DNA of 64,000 nucleotides from assembly GCF_028640845.1 (NCBI RefSeq), contig NC_080543.1, forward strand, positions 10,231,459 to 10,295,458, given 5' to 3'. Positions 21,218-31,647 of this stretch are shown here, piece after piece. The number at the start of each line of letters is the position of its first letter. Within the stretch, counting starts at the first letter, position 1. The stretch is from Ahaetulla prasina (Eukaryota; Chordata; Lepidosauria; Squamata; Colubridae). Made by a program: the position numbers and the translations under genes. The notes beneath the pieces were generated by a model, which was given only the letters and a program-made list of their open reading frames with translations, did not search any database and was not told where the DNA came from.

Positions 21218-21246
<29 letters not shown>
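20782..21246 (+). mobile_element. L2-type LINE 3' end
   Basis: ORF2 end: HRAGLLRVPSTKQCRLAAP, RAFSVAAPALWNELPPGLR and LKTLLFHRVGLA, then stop near 21035. The 3' UTR has accgccctgaatcctccggg and an (AAAT)n tail ending about 21246. Confidence 0.9.
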
Positions 21247-21248
<2 letters not shown>

Positions 21249-21606
21249 TTGATTTGATTTGATTCAATATGAGAAATATGTTATATTTTCCAGTAACTAT
21301 GTCAGGTAAATCTCTTGCTTGGTGTTAATGCTGATATTTTTGTTTTTCCTTTACAGGTAGTTCTCGACTTACAACCACAACTGAGCCCCAAATTTCGATT
21401 GCTATGTTTTGTCCCATTTTAGGACCTTTCTTGCCATGGCTGTTAAGTGCATCACTGCAATTGTTAAATTGATAACATGGTTGTTTAAGTCAATCTGGCT
21501 TCCCCGCTGATTTTGTTTGTTAGAAGGTCGCAAAAGTGAATCACGCGTGCCAGAGATTCTGCAATTGTTCTTAAAATGAGTCAGACCCAGCTCCCTGTAG
21601 AAGGCA

Positions 21607-22493
21607 TGGAAGGGAGGAAGGAAAAAAGAAGGGAGGGAGGGAAGAAGAAGAAGAAATGAGGGAGGGAGGGAGGGAGGGAGGGAGGGAGGAAAGAAAGAAG
21701 GAGGAAGGAAGGAAGGAAGGAAGGAAGGAAGGAAGGAAGGAAGGAAGGAAGGAAAAAAGAAGGGAGGGAGGGAGTGAGCAAGGAAGGAAGGAAGGAAGAA
21801 GAAGTAGGAGGCAGGGAGGGGGGGAGGGAGGGAGGGAAGAAGGAAGGAAGGAAGAAAAAGAAGGAGGGAGGGAGGAAGGAAGGAAGGAAGGAAAAGAGAA
21901 GGGAGGGAGGCGGGAGGAAGGAAGGAAAAGAGAAGGGAGGGAGGGAGGCGGGAGGAAGGAAGGAAGGAACAAGAAGAAATGAGGGAGAGAGGAGGAGGGA
22001 GGAAGGAAGGAAGGAAGGAAAAGGGAGGAGGGAGGGAGGGAGGAAGGAAGGAAGGAAAGAAAAAAGAAGGGAGGGAGGGAGGAAGGAAGAAGAAGAAATG
22101 AGGGAGGGAGGGAGGAAGGAAGGAAAAAGGGAGGGAGGAAGGAGGGAGAGAGAGAGGAGGTAGATAGGAAGGAAGGAAGGAAGGAAGGAAGGAAGGAAGG
22201 AAGGAAGGAAGGAAGGAAGGAAGGAAGGAAGGAAAGAAGGAGGAGGAAGGAAGGAAGGAAAAGGGAGGGAGGGAGGGAGGAAGGAAGGAAAAGGAAGGAG
22301 GGAGGAGAGAAGGAAGGAAGGAAGGAAGGAAGGAAGGAAGGAAGGAAGGAAGGAAGGAAGGAAGGAAGGAAGGAAAAAAGAAGGGAGGGAGGGAGGAAGG
22401 AAGGAAGGAAGAAAAAAGGGAGGGAGGGAGGGAGGGAGGAAGGAAGGAAGGAAGGAAGGAAGGAAGGAAAAAAGAAGGGAGGGAGGGAGGGAG
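21607..22493. repeat. (GGAA)n / (GGGA)n polypurine array, about 890 bp
   Basis: Dominated by ggaa and ggga units with interspersed aaaag. Minus-strand frames up to 394 codons (PSFLPSFLPS) are translated simple sequence. Confidence 0.98.
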
Positions 22494-22497
22494 GCTT

Positions 22498-22855
22498 GGT
22501 GGGGGGTGGGTAATGTGACTGGGTGGGCGTGGCCAACTTTTTTTTTTTACTTTTAAAAGCATTTTTTCTACAACTTCTTCCACCAAAGAGCTTGTAGAAA
22601 AAATGCTTTGAAAGGGTTCTGATGATCCCAGCTGAGCCGCGCGATCATCAGAGGCTTTTTTTCCTTACTTTTAAAAGCATTTTTTCAGCTGAAGGAAAAA
22701 ATGCTTTTAAAAGTAAAAAAAACCTCTGATGATCACGCAGCTCAACTGGGCATGGGGGGAGGGGGGCAGGGAGTTTTGCTACCGGTTCTCCGAACCATCT
22801 GCCGCCATCGCTACAGGATCGGGCAATCCGGTCCAAACCGGGAGCATTTCACCCC
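22498..22855. mobile_element. Foldback hAT-like element
   Basis: Holds gggcgtggcc and then a series of nested inverted words: cttttaaaagcattttttct, its inverse gaaaaaatgctttgaaa, and ctgatgatcccagctgag, repeated. It ends gcatttcacccctg. The complete relative at 59562-60926 has an 8-bp duplication. Confidence 0.75.
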
Positions 22856-22882
22856 TGGTTGTAAGTCGAGGATTGCCTATAT

Positions 22883-23465
22883 TTGGGAGAACTCCCTAAT
22901 TCGGACGTTTAGCTATCATTGCTTTGGACAAGAGAGTAGGGAGTCTTCTCTTACTTCATGAAACCATGAAACTTAAAAGTGATTTTAACAGTCTCCATTT
23001 TCACATCCAGTCACTGCTAAAATACAGTTTCAGCTGTTGATCACATACTGTATTGTAGCTGTGTTCTCAGATAGCTCTCAAATCGGAATTACCAAATTCC
23101 TTGTGCTTTTTAATTACTGAATCATAGGCTAGTGAACAGCACATGGTTCCAGCATCCTATACATGAAATATGGAATTTAATCACAGGCACAGCGAAGGGA
23201 GGAATTAACCCATGGCACAAGAGCTGTTTATGTGATCCCATTTAGCCGCCAGCAAAAGCAGGAACTGCGGTAAACCCAATGAAACCAAAAATATAAGGGG
23301 AAAACATTTTAAAATATGAGCCTCAAGAACATAAGGATGGTAACATTTGAGAAACTTTACAAAGGAATTTCTTCATCTAGTTGCCATCGCACAAAAGACC
23401 GGTCGGTTGGCCCAGGGCCTCCGGAACAAGTCTTCATTAGAGGATCTTCACCAACATATAGAGTT
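22883..23465. other. No recognised feature
   Basis: Unique-looking. The 3' part (ggaacaagtcttcattagag, ccaacatatagag) is echoed at 25110-25142 beyond the L2 copy. Confidence 0.3.
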
Positions 23466-24970
23466 TTTATTTTATTTTTATTTTTATTTTATTCATATTT
23501 TTATACCGCCCTTCTCCGAAGACTCAGGGCGGTGTACAGCCAATAAAACGACAAGAATCCCCAAAAATTTAAAATACACTATCAAATTTAAAAAACTGAT
23601 TCAATCGCTGTAACATTAAAATATTAGCTAAAATTTATCAAAACTAAAACCTAGGTAAAACCCTATAAAAAACCCACTAAAATCCCCATACTAAAATCAA
23701 TCAGGCCAGCCCCGCTTGGAGAAAAAAGAAAGTCTTGAGCTCGCGCTTAAAGGTCCGGAGATCAGGGAGGAGACAGAGTCCCACCAGCAGCTCATTCCAT
23801 AAAGCCGGGGCCCCCACAGAGAACGCCCTTCCCCTGGGGGCCGCCAGCCGACATTGACTAGCGGATGGCACCCTAAGAAGACCCTCCCTGTGGGCATGCA
23901 CTGGACGTATCGGACAATGGGAGGTAACTGTCGGCAGTAGGCGGTCCCGTAAATATCCCGGTCCAATGCCATGGAGCGCTTTAAAGGTGATAACCAACAC
24001 CTTGAAGCACACCCGGAAGACCACCGGCAACCAATGCAGCCTGCGCAGGAGAGGTGTTACATGGGAGCTACGAGGAGCTCCCTCAATCCCCCGCGCGGCC
24101 GCATTCTGCACCAGTTGGAGCCTCCGGGTGCTCCTCAAGGGGAGCCCCATGTAGAGAGCATTGCAGTAATCCAGACGGGAAGTGACGAGGGCATGAGTGA
24201 CCATGCATAATGCATCCCGGTCCAGGAAAGGGCGCAATTGGCAAATCAGGCGAACCTGATGAAAAGCTCCCCTGGCGACGGCTGTCAAATGGTCTTCTAA
24301 AGACAACCATGCATCCAGGAGAACGCCTAAATTGCGCACCGATTCCCTGGGGGCTAACGATTCGCCCCCCACAGTCAGCGATGGAGTTGAGTCGGAGCCT
24401 GTTCGTCCCCATCCAGACCCGAACGGCCTCAAGACACTGAGTCATCACATCGACGGCTTCGTTGGGGTGGTTCGGGGTGGAGATGTACAATTGAGTGTCG
24501 TCAGCATACAGCTGACAGCTCACCCCGAAACCACGGATGATCTCTCCCAGCAGCTTCATATAGATGTTGAACAAGAGGGGCGAGAGAATCAACCCCTGCG
24601 GCACCCCACAAGTGAGTTGCCTAGGGGTCGATCTCTGCCCCCCTGTCAAAACCGTCTGCGAGCGGTCGGAGAGGTAGGAGGAGAACCACCGTAAAACGGT
24701 GCCTCCCACCCCCAAGCCCTCCAACCGCCGCAGCAGGATACCGTGGTCGATGGTATCAAACGCCGCTGATAGATCTAACAGGACAAGAACAGAGGAACAA
24801 CCTCTGTCCCGTGCCCTCCAGAGATCATCAACCAACGCGACCAAAGCTGTTTCTGTGCTGTACCCAGGCCTGAAGCCGGACTGGCACGGGTCTAGATAAA
24901 CAGTTTCCTCCAGGTACAGGGGGAGTTGCCAAGCCACCACACTCTCTACAACCTTCGCCAGAAAGCAAAG
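23466..24970 (-). pseudogene. L2 LINE, 3' half with reverse-transcriptase domain
   Basis: From the 5' side (right) the minus strand gives DPCQSGFRPGYSTETALVAL, VLLDLSAAFDTIDH, SYLSDRSQTVLTGG, GVPQGLILSPLLFNIYM and QLYADDTQLYIS (RT palm with the YADD box). After a frameshift near 24400 come SVRNLGVLLDAWLS, LDYCNALYMGLP and LHWLPVVFRVCFKVL, ending in LKTFFFLQAGLA at 23701. The 3' UTR has accgccctgagtcttcgg and an A/T-rich tail. RT motif 1 and the endonuclease are missing (5' truncation). One frameshift and no other disabling change over about 1.3 kb suggest a fairly young copy. Confidence 0.93.
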
Positions 24971-24997
24971 AGTTCCATGAAAAGAGATTGTGCAGCA

Positions 24998-25024
24998 GAT
25001 AGATAGATAGAGAGAGAGAGAGAT

Positions 25025-25103
<79 letters not shown>

Positions 25104-25248
25104 GCCCCGGGCGTCTGGAACAAGTCTTTACCAAAATATAGAGTTCCCCGAGAAGAGATTGTGCAGCAGATAGATAGATAGATGGATCAATAGATTGATA
25201 AATAGATGATAGATGATAGATAGATAGATGATAGATAGATAGATAGAT

Positions 25249-25315
<67 letters not shown>

Positions 25316-25436
25316 GATGGATGGACAGATGATAGATGATAGATTGACAGATGATAGCTAGGTAGGTATGTAGGTGTAGGTAGGTAGCTAAGCAGGTAGG
25401 AAGCAGGCAGGCAGGCAGATAATACTGGTAGATAGC

Positions 25437-25500
<64 letters not shown>
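24998..25500. repeat. (ATAG)n arrays, two blocks with a duplicated spacer
   Basis: Runs of gata units at 24998-25101, 25171-25315 and 25432-25500. The word agagattgtgcagcagatag occurs before both the first and second block (about 24982 and 25155). Minus-strand frames (YLSIYLSI) are artefacts. Confidence 0.97.
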
Positions 25501-25616
25501 GACAAAGAGAGAGCGCCATTGAATGGCTGGATGGAAAGATAGAGGGATAGATAAACAGGTTAATTTTAAAAATAGCCTGCTTCCTCTTGGATTGTTTTAT
25601 AGTTTAATCAGAATAA

Positions 25617-25678
25617 TACTGAAAGGGACCTTGGAGGTCTTCTAGTCCAACCCCTTGCTCAAGCAGGAGAGTCTATAC
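25617..25678 (-). mobile_element. CR1 3' UTR fragment
   Basis: Reversed CR1 end: aagggaccttggaggtcttc, tagtccaacccctt, gcaggagagtctatac. Cut at gtctatac by the next element. Confidence 0.85.
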
Positions 25679-25860
25679 CAGGGATTCAAACATGTAGCCC
25701 ACGGGCCAGGGCAGCTCACACAGGCCAGGACCACCCCAGTTCCACCGAGGTAGAAACCAATCCCAATACATCACGATACGGCCTGCGATGCAATCAGTAT
25801 GTATCATGTATGTCATGTATGTGCCTGTGGGCACCTGGTTGCCTTCTTTTGCCGAACACA
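25679..25860. mobile_element. hAT-like end (CAGGGATTCAAAC)
   Basis: Begins cagggattcaaacatgtagc then ccacgggcca, typical of Charlie-like termini, immediately after the CR1 octamer gtctatac. The far end is not resolved. Confidence 0.55.
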
Positions 25861-25924
25861 AATTAGACCTTAAAATGTTGGTCCCAAAAGACTGAAGTCT
25901 CTCTCTTGTCTTTATGTGGAGAAC

Positions 25925-26275
25925 CAGTGGTGGGATTCAAATAATTTAACAACCGGCTGGGTGGGCGTGGCCACGGTGGGCGTGGCCAGGGGTGTGTGAC
26001 AGACAGCACTCAGCGCACCACACACACCTCATGCACCCCATTTCGCCTCCTGGGAAGCGAAAAACGGGCCTAGGAAGCCTCCCTGAAGCCTCCTGGGAGC
26101 AAAAATGAGCCACGGGGGTGCGGGGGGAGGGGATGGGCCTAGTAAGCCTCCCTGCACTTACCTGGGAGCCAAAATCGGGTGCGTGGGAACTCCTGGAAGG
26201 GGCAGGGCAGGAAGGGGCGGGGCCAGCCAGCAATTTAACTACTGGTTCGCCCAAACCGGCTGAATCCCACCACTG
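25925..26275. mobile_element. Non-autonomous hAT-like element (351 bp)
   Basis: Termini cagtggtgggattcaaa and ggctgaatcccaccactg are perfect inverted repeats over 15 bp. The flanking octamers do not match (tggagaac, gccttctc), so one side may have been rearranged. Confidence 0.85.
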
Positions 26276-27540
26276 GCCTTCTCCCACTTCCACTTATTCC
26301 TTTTTTTTTCCCCCTCTTGAATCACAAAGTGTCCATCTCCATAATCATTTGAAGAAATCGTCACCCTTCCCTCAAGTTCCAACTGATATTATGACAGGCA
26401 CGAATAAAGCAGGCAAAATGCATTTCATCTTGACGATTGCGATAAAAGAATTACAAATGTTCAGCCTGATAATACCATTTGCAGATGGTAATTCAGAGCG
26501 TTATGCATTTTACAGCTCATAAAACATCCGGAAGGGCTGCCAATATATTTTCAAAAACCTTCCAGAAAAAGGGAACAGGTTATTCTGAATCCAGAACCTG
26601 CCCACATTTAACCTTCTTACGCTCTTCCTGCACTTAACAGAAAAGGCCTGTTCAATTCTTTGCTCACTTCTAAGCAACGGCTGTCTGAATATATTTTTGC
26701 TTTGTTACACAAGGCCTGAACATGACTAAATATGTTGAGCTAATCGTAATATGGCTTTCTGGCCATCACATCTTACGATGAATCTGAAATAAATTTCATA
26801 ATTACCATGTTGACCTACCCCGAAAGTAAGTCTTAGCTTGATTTTTACATGTGCACCCAATGTAAACCCTACCCCCAAAATAAGCTCTAATTAAGCCCCC
26901 CCCCACCCACTCCAGGGTGCACGGGTTAATGATTAAGCTAGGGTAGGGATGGCGGGTGGCAGCAGTGGTAGGGTTCGAAATTTTTTACTACCGGTTCTGT
27001 GGGCGTGGCTTGGTGGGCATGGCAGGGGAAGAATACTGTCATTGATGGATTGATTGGATGAGTTTCATCAAGACTGTTACTTTCTACGACTTTGGTTAGA
27101 AATCTCTGCCGTACAATACTCTAGTCCTCAAGGTATCTCCCACAGGCCCTGTTTAGCTTTCTAGGAATCATCTGAGGTCACCCTCTGTAATATAATAAGC
27201 TATAAATCATAGTTAATCACAGTAGCTGGGTTCATGCTTCCCACTAAGCCGAAATCAAAACACCCTATTAGCAGAAACCTGCGAATCCATTCCATAGCTG
27301 CTTTTGTTCGTGTGGGCATTTTATAAATTTGTGCCAGTGAAACGTCCATCAAATCAACGTCAAAAGAAATATTTGAAGCCCACAACTACCAAAATATCAC
27401 ACAGAAGCAAAAGAAACCATCTTTCACGGAGTTAACCCTGTCAAACCCAGGTCAGGAAGTGATTCATTCAATTGCTACTTGTTGTTCTGATTGATTGAGA
27501 GACTTAATCACCAAGGGACAAATGCAAAAAAAGTAAGGGT
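26276..27540. other. Mostly unrecognised; small repeats at 26815-26910 and 26963-27041
   Basis: 26815-26910 carries ccccgaaagtaagtctt and ccccaaaataagctcta, a dispersed 'ataagcc' type repeat. 26963-27041 begins cagtggtagggttcg with ctaccggttc and gggcgtgg, an eroded hAT MITE. The rest looks single-copy. Confidence 0.4.
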
Positions 27541-28441
27541 CTACATTTAGGCAAGAAAAACAATATGCACAGCTACAGTATATGCGAAAGGGATCTTGGA
27601 GTCCTAGTGGACAACCATTTAAATGTGAGCCAGCCGTGTGCTGCAGCTGCCAAAAAAGCCAACACAGTTCTAGGCTGCATAAACAGAGGGATAGAATCAT
27701 GTGAAGTGTTAATACCGCTTTATAATGCCTTGGTAAAGCCACACTTGGAACAATGCATCCATTTTTGGTCGCCACAATGTAAAAAAAGATGTGGAGACTC
27801 TAGAAAGACTGCAGAGAACAGCAATCAAGTTGATTAGGGGACTGGAGGTTAAAACATACGAAGAATGGTTGCAGGAACTGGATATGTCTGGTTTAATGAA
27901 AAGAAGGACTAGGGGAGACATGATAGCAGTGTTCCAATATCTCAGAGGTTGCCACAAAGAAGAGGGAGTCAAGCTATTCTCCAAAGCACCTGAAGGCCGG
28001 ACAAGAAGCAATGGGTGGAAACTAATCAAGGAGAGAAGCAACTTAGAATTAAGGAGAAATTTTCTGACAGTGAGAACAATTAATCAGTAGAACAACTTGT
28101 CTCCAGAAGTTATGAATGCTCCAACACTGGAAGTTTTTAAGAAGATGTTAGATGACCATTTGTCTGAAGTGGTGTAGGGTTTCCTGCCTAAGCAGGGGGT
28201 GGACTAGTCCAGGGGTCTCCAACCTTGGTCCCTTTAAGACTTGTGGACTTCAACTCCCAGAGTTCCTCAGCCAGCTTTGCTGGCTGAGGAACTCTGGGAG
28301 TTGAAGTCCACAAGTCTTAAAGGGACCAAGGTTGGAGACCTCTGGACTAGAAGACCTCCAAGGTCCCTTCCAACTCTTCTCTTCTCTTCTCTTCTCTTCT
28401 CTTCTCTTCTCTTCTCTTCTCTTCTCTTCTCTTCTCTTCTC
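27541..28441 (+). mobile_element. CR1 3' end with hairpin MITE and (TTCTC)n tail
   Basis: ORF2 C-terminus: [52 protein letters not shown] and KERSNLELRRNFLTVRTIN, then a stop in place of a Trp codon. The 3' UTR is split at gactag by the hairpin MITE and ends in a cttct array at 28375-28441. Confidence 0.92.
28210..28344. mobile_element. Near-perfect hairpin MITE (135 bp)
   Basis: Two arms of about 65 bp are reverse complements with a single mismatch (cagggg against cagagg at the tip), around a tiny loop near 28276 (cagctttgctg). Flanks are gactagtc (28202-28209) and gactagaa (28345-28352), an 8-bp hAT-type duplication of the CR1 gactagaa site. Confidence 0.95.
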
Positions 28442-28445
28442 AATG

Positions 28446-28599
28446 TTTAAGTTTTATTGCCCACTTTCTGAATGAAAAGCTTCACTGATGTACACATTCG
28501 TACCTTCAAATTCAAAGACTAGTTTCAATGTAGAAGAAGCCAAGATCCTCCATCCACCAACCATACCACAGGTTTTTCCTCACAACCGTTTCCTTTAGT
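28446..28599. other. No recognised feature
   Basis: Short unique-looking stretch. Confidence 0.3.
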
Positions 28600-29030
28600 G
28601 ACCTTTCAAAGTTGCAGCACTGGAAAAAAACGACCGACGACCATTTTTCATACTTATGACCGTTGCAGCATCCCCATGGCCGCATGGTCAAAATTCAGAT
28701 GCTTGGCAAATGACTCATATTTATGACCGTTGCAGCATCCCCGGGTCCCATGATCCCCTTTTACGAACTTCTGACAAGCAACGTCAACGGGGAAGCCAGA
28801 TTCACTTAACAACCGTTGGGATTAATTTTACAACGGCAGTGATTCACTTAACCACTAGGGCAAGAAAGGTCATAATATAGAGCAAGATTCACTTAGCAGC
28901 TGTCTTGCTTAGCAAGAGAAATGTTGGGCTCAACTGTGGTCGTAAGTCAAGGATCACATTTTTTCCCCGGGCCATTGTAACTTGGAACGGTCAACCAAAC
29001 AACTGGTTGTAAGTTGAGGACAACCCGTAG
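28600..29030. repeat. Palindromic 'acttacaacc' repeat
   Basis: Contains cttatgaccgttgcagcatc twice, gccagattcacttaacaacc, and an end ggtcgtaagtcaaggatcac. Another inverse end (ggttgtaagttgaggacaac) follows at about 29003. Confidence 0.7.
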
Positions 29031-29300
29031 TCAGGGAAATCCGTTCCATCCCAATTCCAAACTAAAAATATGTCATGAAATCCCAACTTCTGGCAAAGAG
29101 GCCACCAAAGTGCCATACCATTTGGACATTATGGGAGTCATTTCATATATTCTAACAGTAAACATTTTACAACAGTCAAAGGGCAAATCACACAGCACTT
29201 AGCAATAGCACTTAGACTTATATACCATTCCACGGTGCTTTTGCAGCCCTCTCTAAGTGGTTTACAGAGTCAGAGTTATATTTTCCCCCAACAATCTGGG

Positions 29301-29835
29301 TGTTGTGTCTCGCTCGCTTTCCCCGCAGCCGGGTCCCTCTTATCTCCTGCCGAACGCTGAGGAATGTCCTGGCATGCCTCCAGGCCCCAGCCCTGGCACC
29401 ATGCCCAGACAGGCCGAACAAGACGAAGGGCCTGATGTGCCTCCAGCCCCCAGCCCTGGCTCCATGCCCAGGCAAATGGAGCAACTAGACCCCTCCCCCT
29501 CCCCCACAGCGTGTGAGCATGAGGAATGTGAATTGCCAACAGCTGGAGCCTGGAGAGATCCTCGCTTCCGGAGAATTGATAGGCGGCGTCAGCAAAAGGA
29601 AGGGAGGGGCAGGCCTGGATAAGTGCTGAGTCATGGAGCCACACCCCATGGTCTATATAAAGGATCTGCTTTCTGGCATTCTCTGAGTCAGGCAAAGTCT
29701 ACCTTGGATTGCTGAAGTCACTTCCTGGTCTCCTGCCTGCCTTGAGAACTCTGATAGGACTTTGGCAGAGCTGCAGAGGCACGCTTGATACGGACTTCCC
29801 CGACCCGGCTGTCAGCAGAGGAGTGGGACACGACA
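29301..29835 (+). mobile_element. Solo LTR, family A (535 bp)
   Basis: Termini TGTTGTGTCTCG and GACACGACA, with the perfect 5-bp duplication ctggg (29296-29300, 29836-29840) made from the SINE target. TATA box tctatataaagg near 29655. Confidence 0.96.
29302..29622 (+). CDS. Open frame in the U3 of family A LTRs (representative copy)
   Basis: The frame begins at base 2 of the LTR ([18 protein letters not shown]), has two proline-rich units (MPPGPSPGTMPRQAEQ and VPPAPSPGSMPRQMEQ), an acidic linker, DPRFRRIDRRRQQKEGRGRPG split as DPRFRRID / RRRQQKEGRGRPG, and stops at TAA: 106 codons. The same phase is open in the copies at 5795-6106 and 38995-39288. The copy at 18658 keeps it up to a CpG-type stop in the basic tail. 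The copy at 15134 and the older relative at 42882 each shift frame once but keep the DPR(I/F)RR motif downstream. It has no ATG near the LTR start, so it would need an upstream start or an internal ATG at the MPP units. It may be the end of an internal ORF that enters the 3' LTR; the function is unknown. Confidence 0.42.
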   Translation, partial: VVSRSLSPQPGPSYLLPNAEECPGMPPGPSPGTMPRQAEQDEGPDVPPAPSPGSMPRQMEQLDPSPSPTACEHEECELPTAGAWRDPRFRRIDRRRQQKEGRGRPG

Positions 29836-29954
29836 CTGGGTCCTCCTTTTACCCACCTCGGAAGAACGGAAGGCTGAGTCAACCATGAGCCAGTCGGTCA
29901 TGATCGAACTCCTGGCAGTGGGCAGAGTTAGCCTGCAATACTGCATTATAATGG

Positions 29955-30072
29955 GATGGATGGAGGGAGGGAGGGAGGGAGGGAAGGAAGGAAGGAAGGA
30001 AGGAAGGAAGGAAGGAAGGAAGGAAGGAAGGAAGGAAGGAAGGAAGGAAGGAAGGAAGGAAGGAAGGAAGGA
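29955..30072. repeat. (GGAA)n / (GGGA)n array
   Basis: Perfect ggaa units after a short ggga run, lying between two SINE copies. Confidence 0.97.
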
Positions 30073-30282
30073 AAATAGCAATAGACTTATATACCACTTC
30101 ACAGTGCTTTACAGCCCTCTTTAAGCAGTATACAGAGTCAGCCTATCACTCCCAACAATCTGAGTCCTCATGTTACCGACCTCGGAAGGATGGAAGGCTG
30201 AGTCAACCTTGAGCCTGGGTGAGATTCAAACTGCCAAATTGCAAGCAGTGGGCAGTCAGCAGAAGTAGCCTGCAGAACTGCA

Positions 30283-30954
30283 CTCGGTCAGAATCAAAAA
30301 GAGGGCTGTGAAAATATTTACAGACCCCTCGCATCCTGGACATAAACTGTTTCAACTCCTACCCTCAAAACGACGCTATAGAGCACTGCACACCAGAACA
30401 ACTAGACACAAGAACAGTTTTTTCCTGAAGGCCATCACTCTGCTAAACAAATAATTCCCTCAACACTGTCAAACTATTTATTAAATCTGCACTATTAATC
30501 TTCTCATCGTTCCCATCACCCGTTTCCTTCCACTTATGACTATATGACTGTAACCTTGTTGCTTGTATCCTTACAATTTATACTGACTGTTTCCTAATAT
30601 GATTTGATTGCTTATTTGTACCCTATGGCTATCATTAAGTGTTGTACCTACTAGTATTGAAGTTTTGATGTGTTTGCTTTTGTTTGTTTCTCTCTCTGTG
30701 TGTGTGTGTGTGTGTGTGATGGTTTTTTTTGTACTGTGTATTTTAATGTTTGGAAATTTAATAAATACTATTTTTTTAAAAAAGTGTTGTACCTTATGAT
30801 TCTTGATGAATGTATCTTTTATTTTTATGTACACCCAGAGCATATGCACCAAGACAAATTCCTTGTGTGTCCAATCACACTTGGCTAATAAAGAATTGTA
30901 TTGTGTTGTGTTGTGTTGTGTTGTTTTCTGTTCTGTCTATTCTATTCTATTCTC
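30283..30954 (+). mobile_element. CR1-L3 3' end inserted in a SINE
   Basis: ORF2 end (aagagggctgtgaaaatatt, catcctggacataaactg), 3' UTR (caagacaaattccttg, ggctaataaagaattg) and a tail of tgttg then ctatt units. It carries its own 132-bp insertion at 30650-30781. Confidence 0.9.
30650..30781 (+). mobile_element. Short A-tailed retroposed insert (132 bp)
   Basis: It is flanked by a perfect 13-bp duplication aagtgttgtacct (30637-30649, 30782-30794). The insert has a (TG)n run, an aataaa signal and an A-rich end, as for a 5'-truncated LINE 3' end. The family is not identified. Confidence 0.88.
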
Positions 30955-30978
30955 TAACCACTGCACCACTGTGGGTCA

Positions 30979-31326
30979 TAGAAAGAGAGAAACTCCACTC
31001 CCTTCTAGCACTGATGATACTACCTATTTGGGTAATAAAACATCTACAGGAAAACCATAAAACTTAGAAAGTAAACTTTTTGGTTTTCTTTTATTTCAAG
31101 CTGCAATACACCTGCATGTTTACATCGATGTATACAGGAGTTTTTTGTTGGTGGTTTGGGGGCTTATTTGAAGGAAGGGGTGCATTTGAGTCAGGTTTGA
31201 CTTCTGGTGACTGCTTGGATTAGACCTTTACAGTTTTCTTGGCAAGATTCTGGTACTGGCCATTGCCTTCTTCTTAGGGATGAGAGAGAGTGACTAGCCT
31301 AAAGTTGGCATTGTGTCTAAGGCAGG
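30979..31326. other. No recognised feature
   Basis: Unique-looking sequence. Confidence 0.3.
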
Positions 31327-31334
31327 ATTAGAAC

Positions 31335-31639
31335 CAGTGGTGGGATCCAAAGAATTTAACAACCGGTTCTCTGCCCTAATGACTGGCTGGGTGGGCATGG
31401 CCAGCGGGTGTGACAGGCGGCACTCAGCCTCCTGCACTCCCCTGGAATCAAAAATGGGTTGTGGGGGGGCGCCACACACCCCTGCTCCCTGTTTTGGGCC
31501 TAGTAGACCTTCCTGCATTTACCTGGGAGACAAAATGGCACGTGGAGAATCCTGGAAGGAGTGGGGCGGAGCAGGGCCAGACAGCAATTTAACAACCAGT
31601 TCGCCAGAACCGGTTGTAACTGGTTGAATACCACCACTG
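31335..31639. mobile_element. Non-autonomous hAT-like element (305 bp)
   Basis: Termini cagtggtgggatcc and ggttgaataccaccactg; perfect octamer attagaac on both sides (31327-31334, 31640-31647). Confidence 0.94.
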
Positions 31640-31647
31640 ATTAGAAC

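Larger units (their letters stand above)
21355..22882. repeat. Palindromic 'acttacaacc' repeat containing nested repeats
   Basis: The left end is aggtagttctcgacttacaa (21356) and the matching right end is ttgtaagtcgaggattgcct (about 22859-22878). Between them lie the purine array (21607-22493) and a foldback element (22498-22855). Confidence 0.65.
29203..29950 (-). mobile_element. tRNA-derived SINE (second type) split by an LTR
   Basis: The plus strand reads atagcacttagacttatata, gccctctctaagtggtttac and caacaatctggg, then after the LTR cctccttttacccacctcgg and gaaggctgagtcaacc toward the reversed head. It is the same family as 30073-30978. Confidence 0.82.
30073..30978 (-). mobile_element. 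tRNA-derived SINE (second type) split by a CR1-L3
   Basis: 30073-30282 carries agcaatagacttatatacca, gaaggctgagtcaacc and a degraded B-box region. The head remnant ctaaccactgcaccactgtg resumes at 30955. Confidence 0.8.

Noticed and set aside
21402..22586. Long minus-strand frames (up to 394 codons) rich in PSFLPSFLPS
   Set aside because: They translate the GGAA/GGGA purine array; no start context and no non-repeat domain.
24210..24899. Plus-strand frames opposite the L2 ORF
   Set aside because: Shadows of the L2 reverse-transcriptase region on the minus strand.
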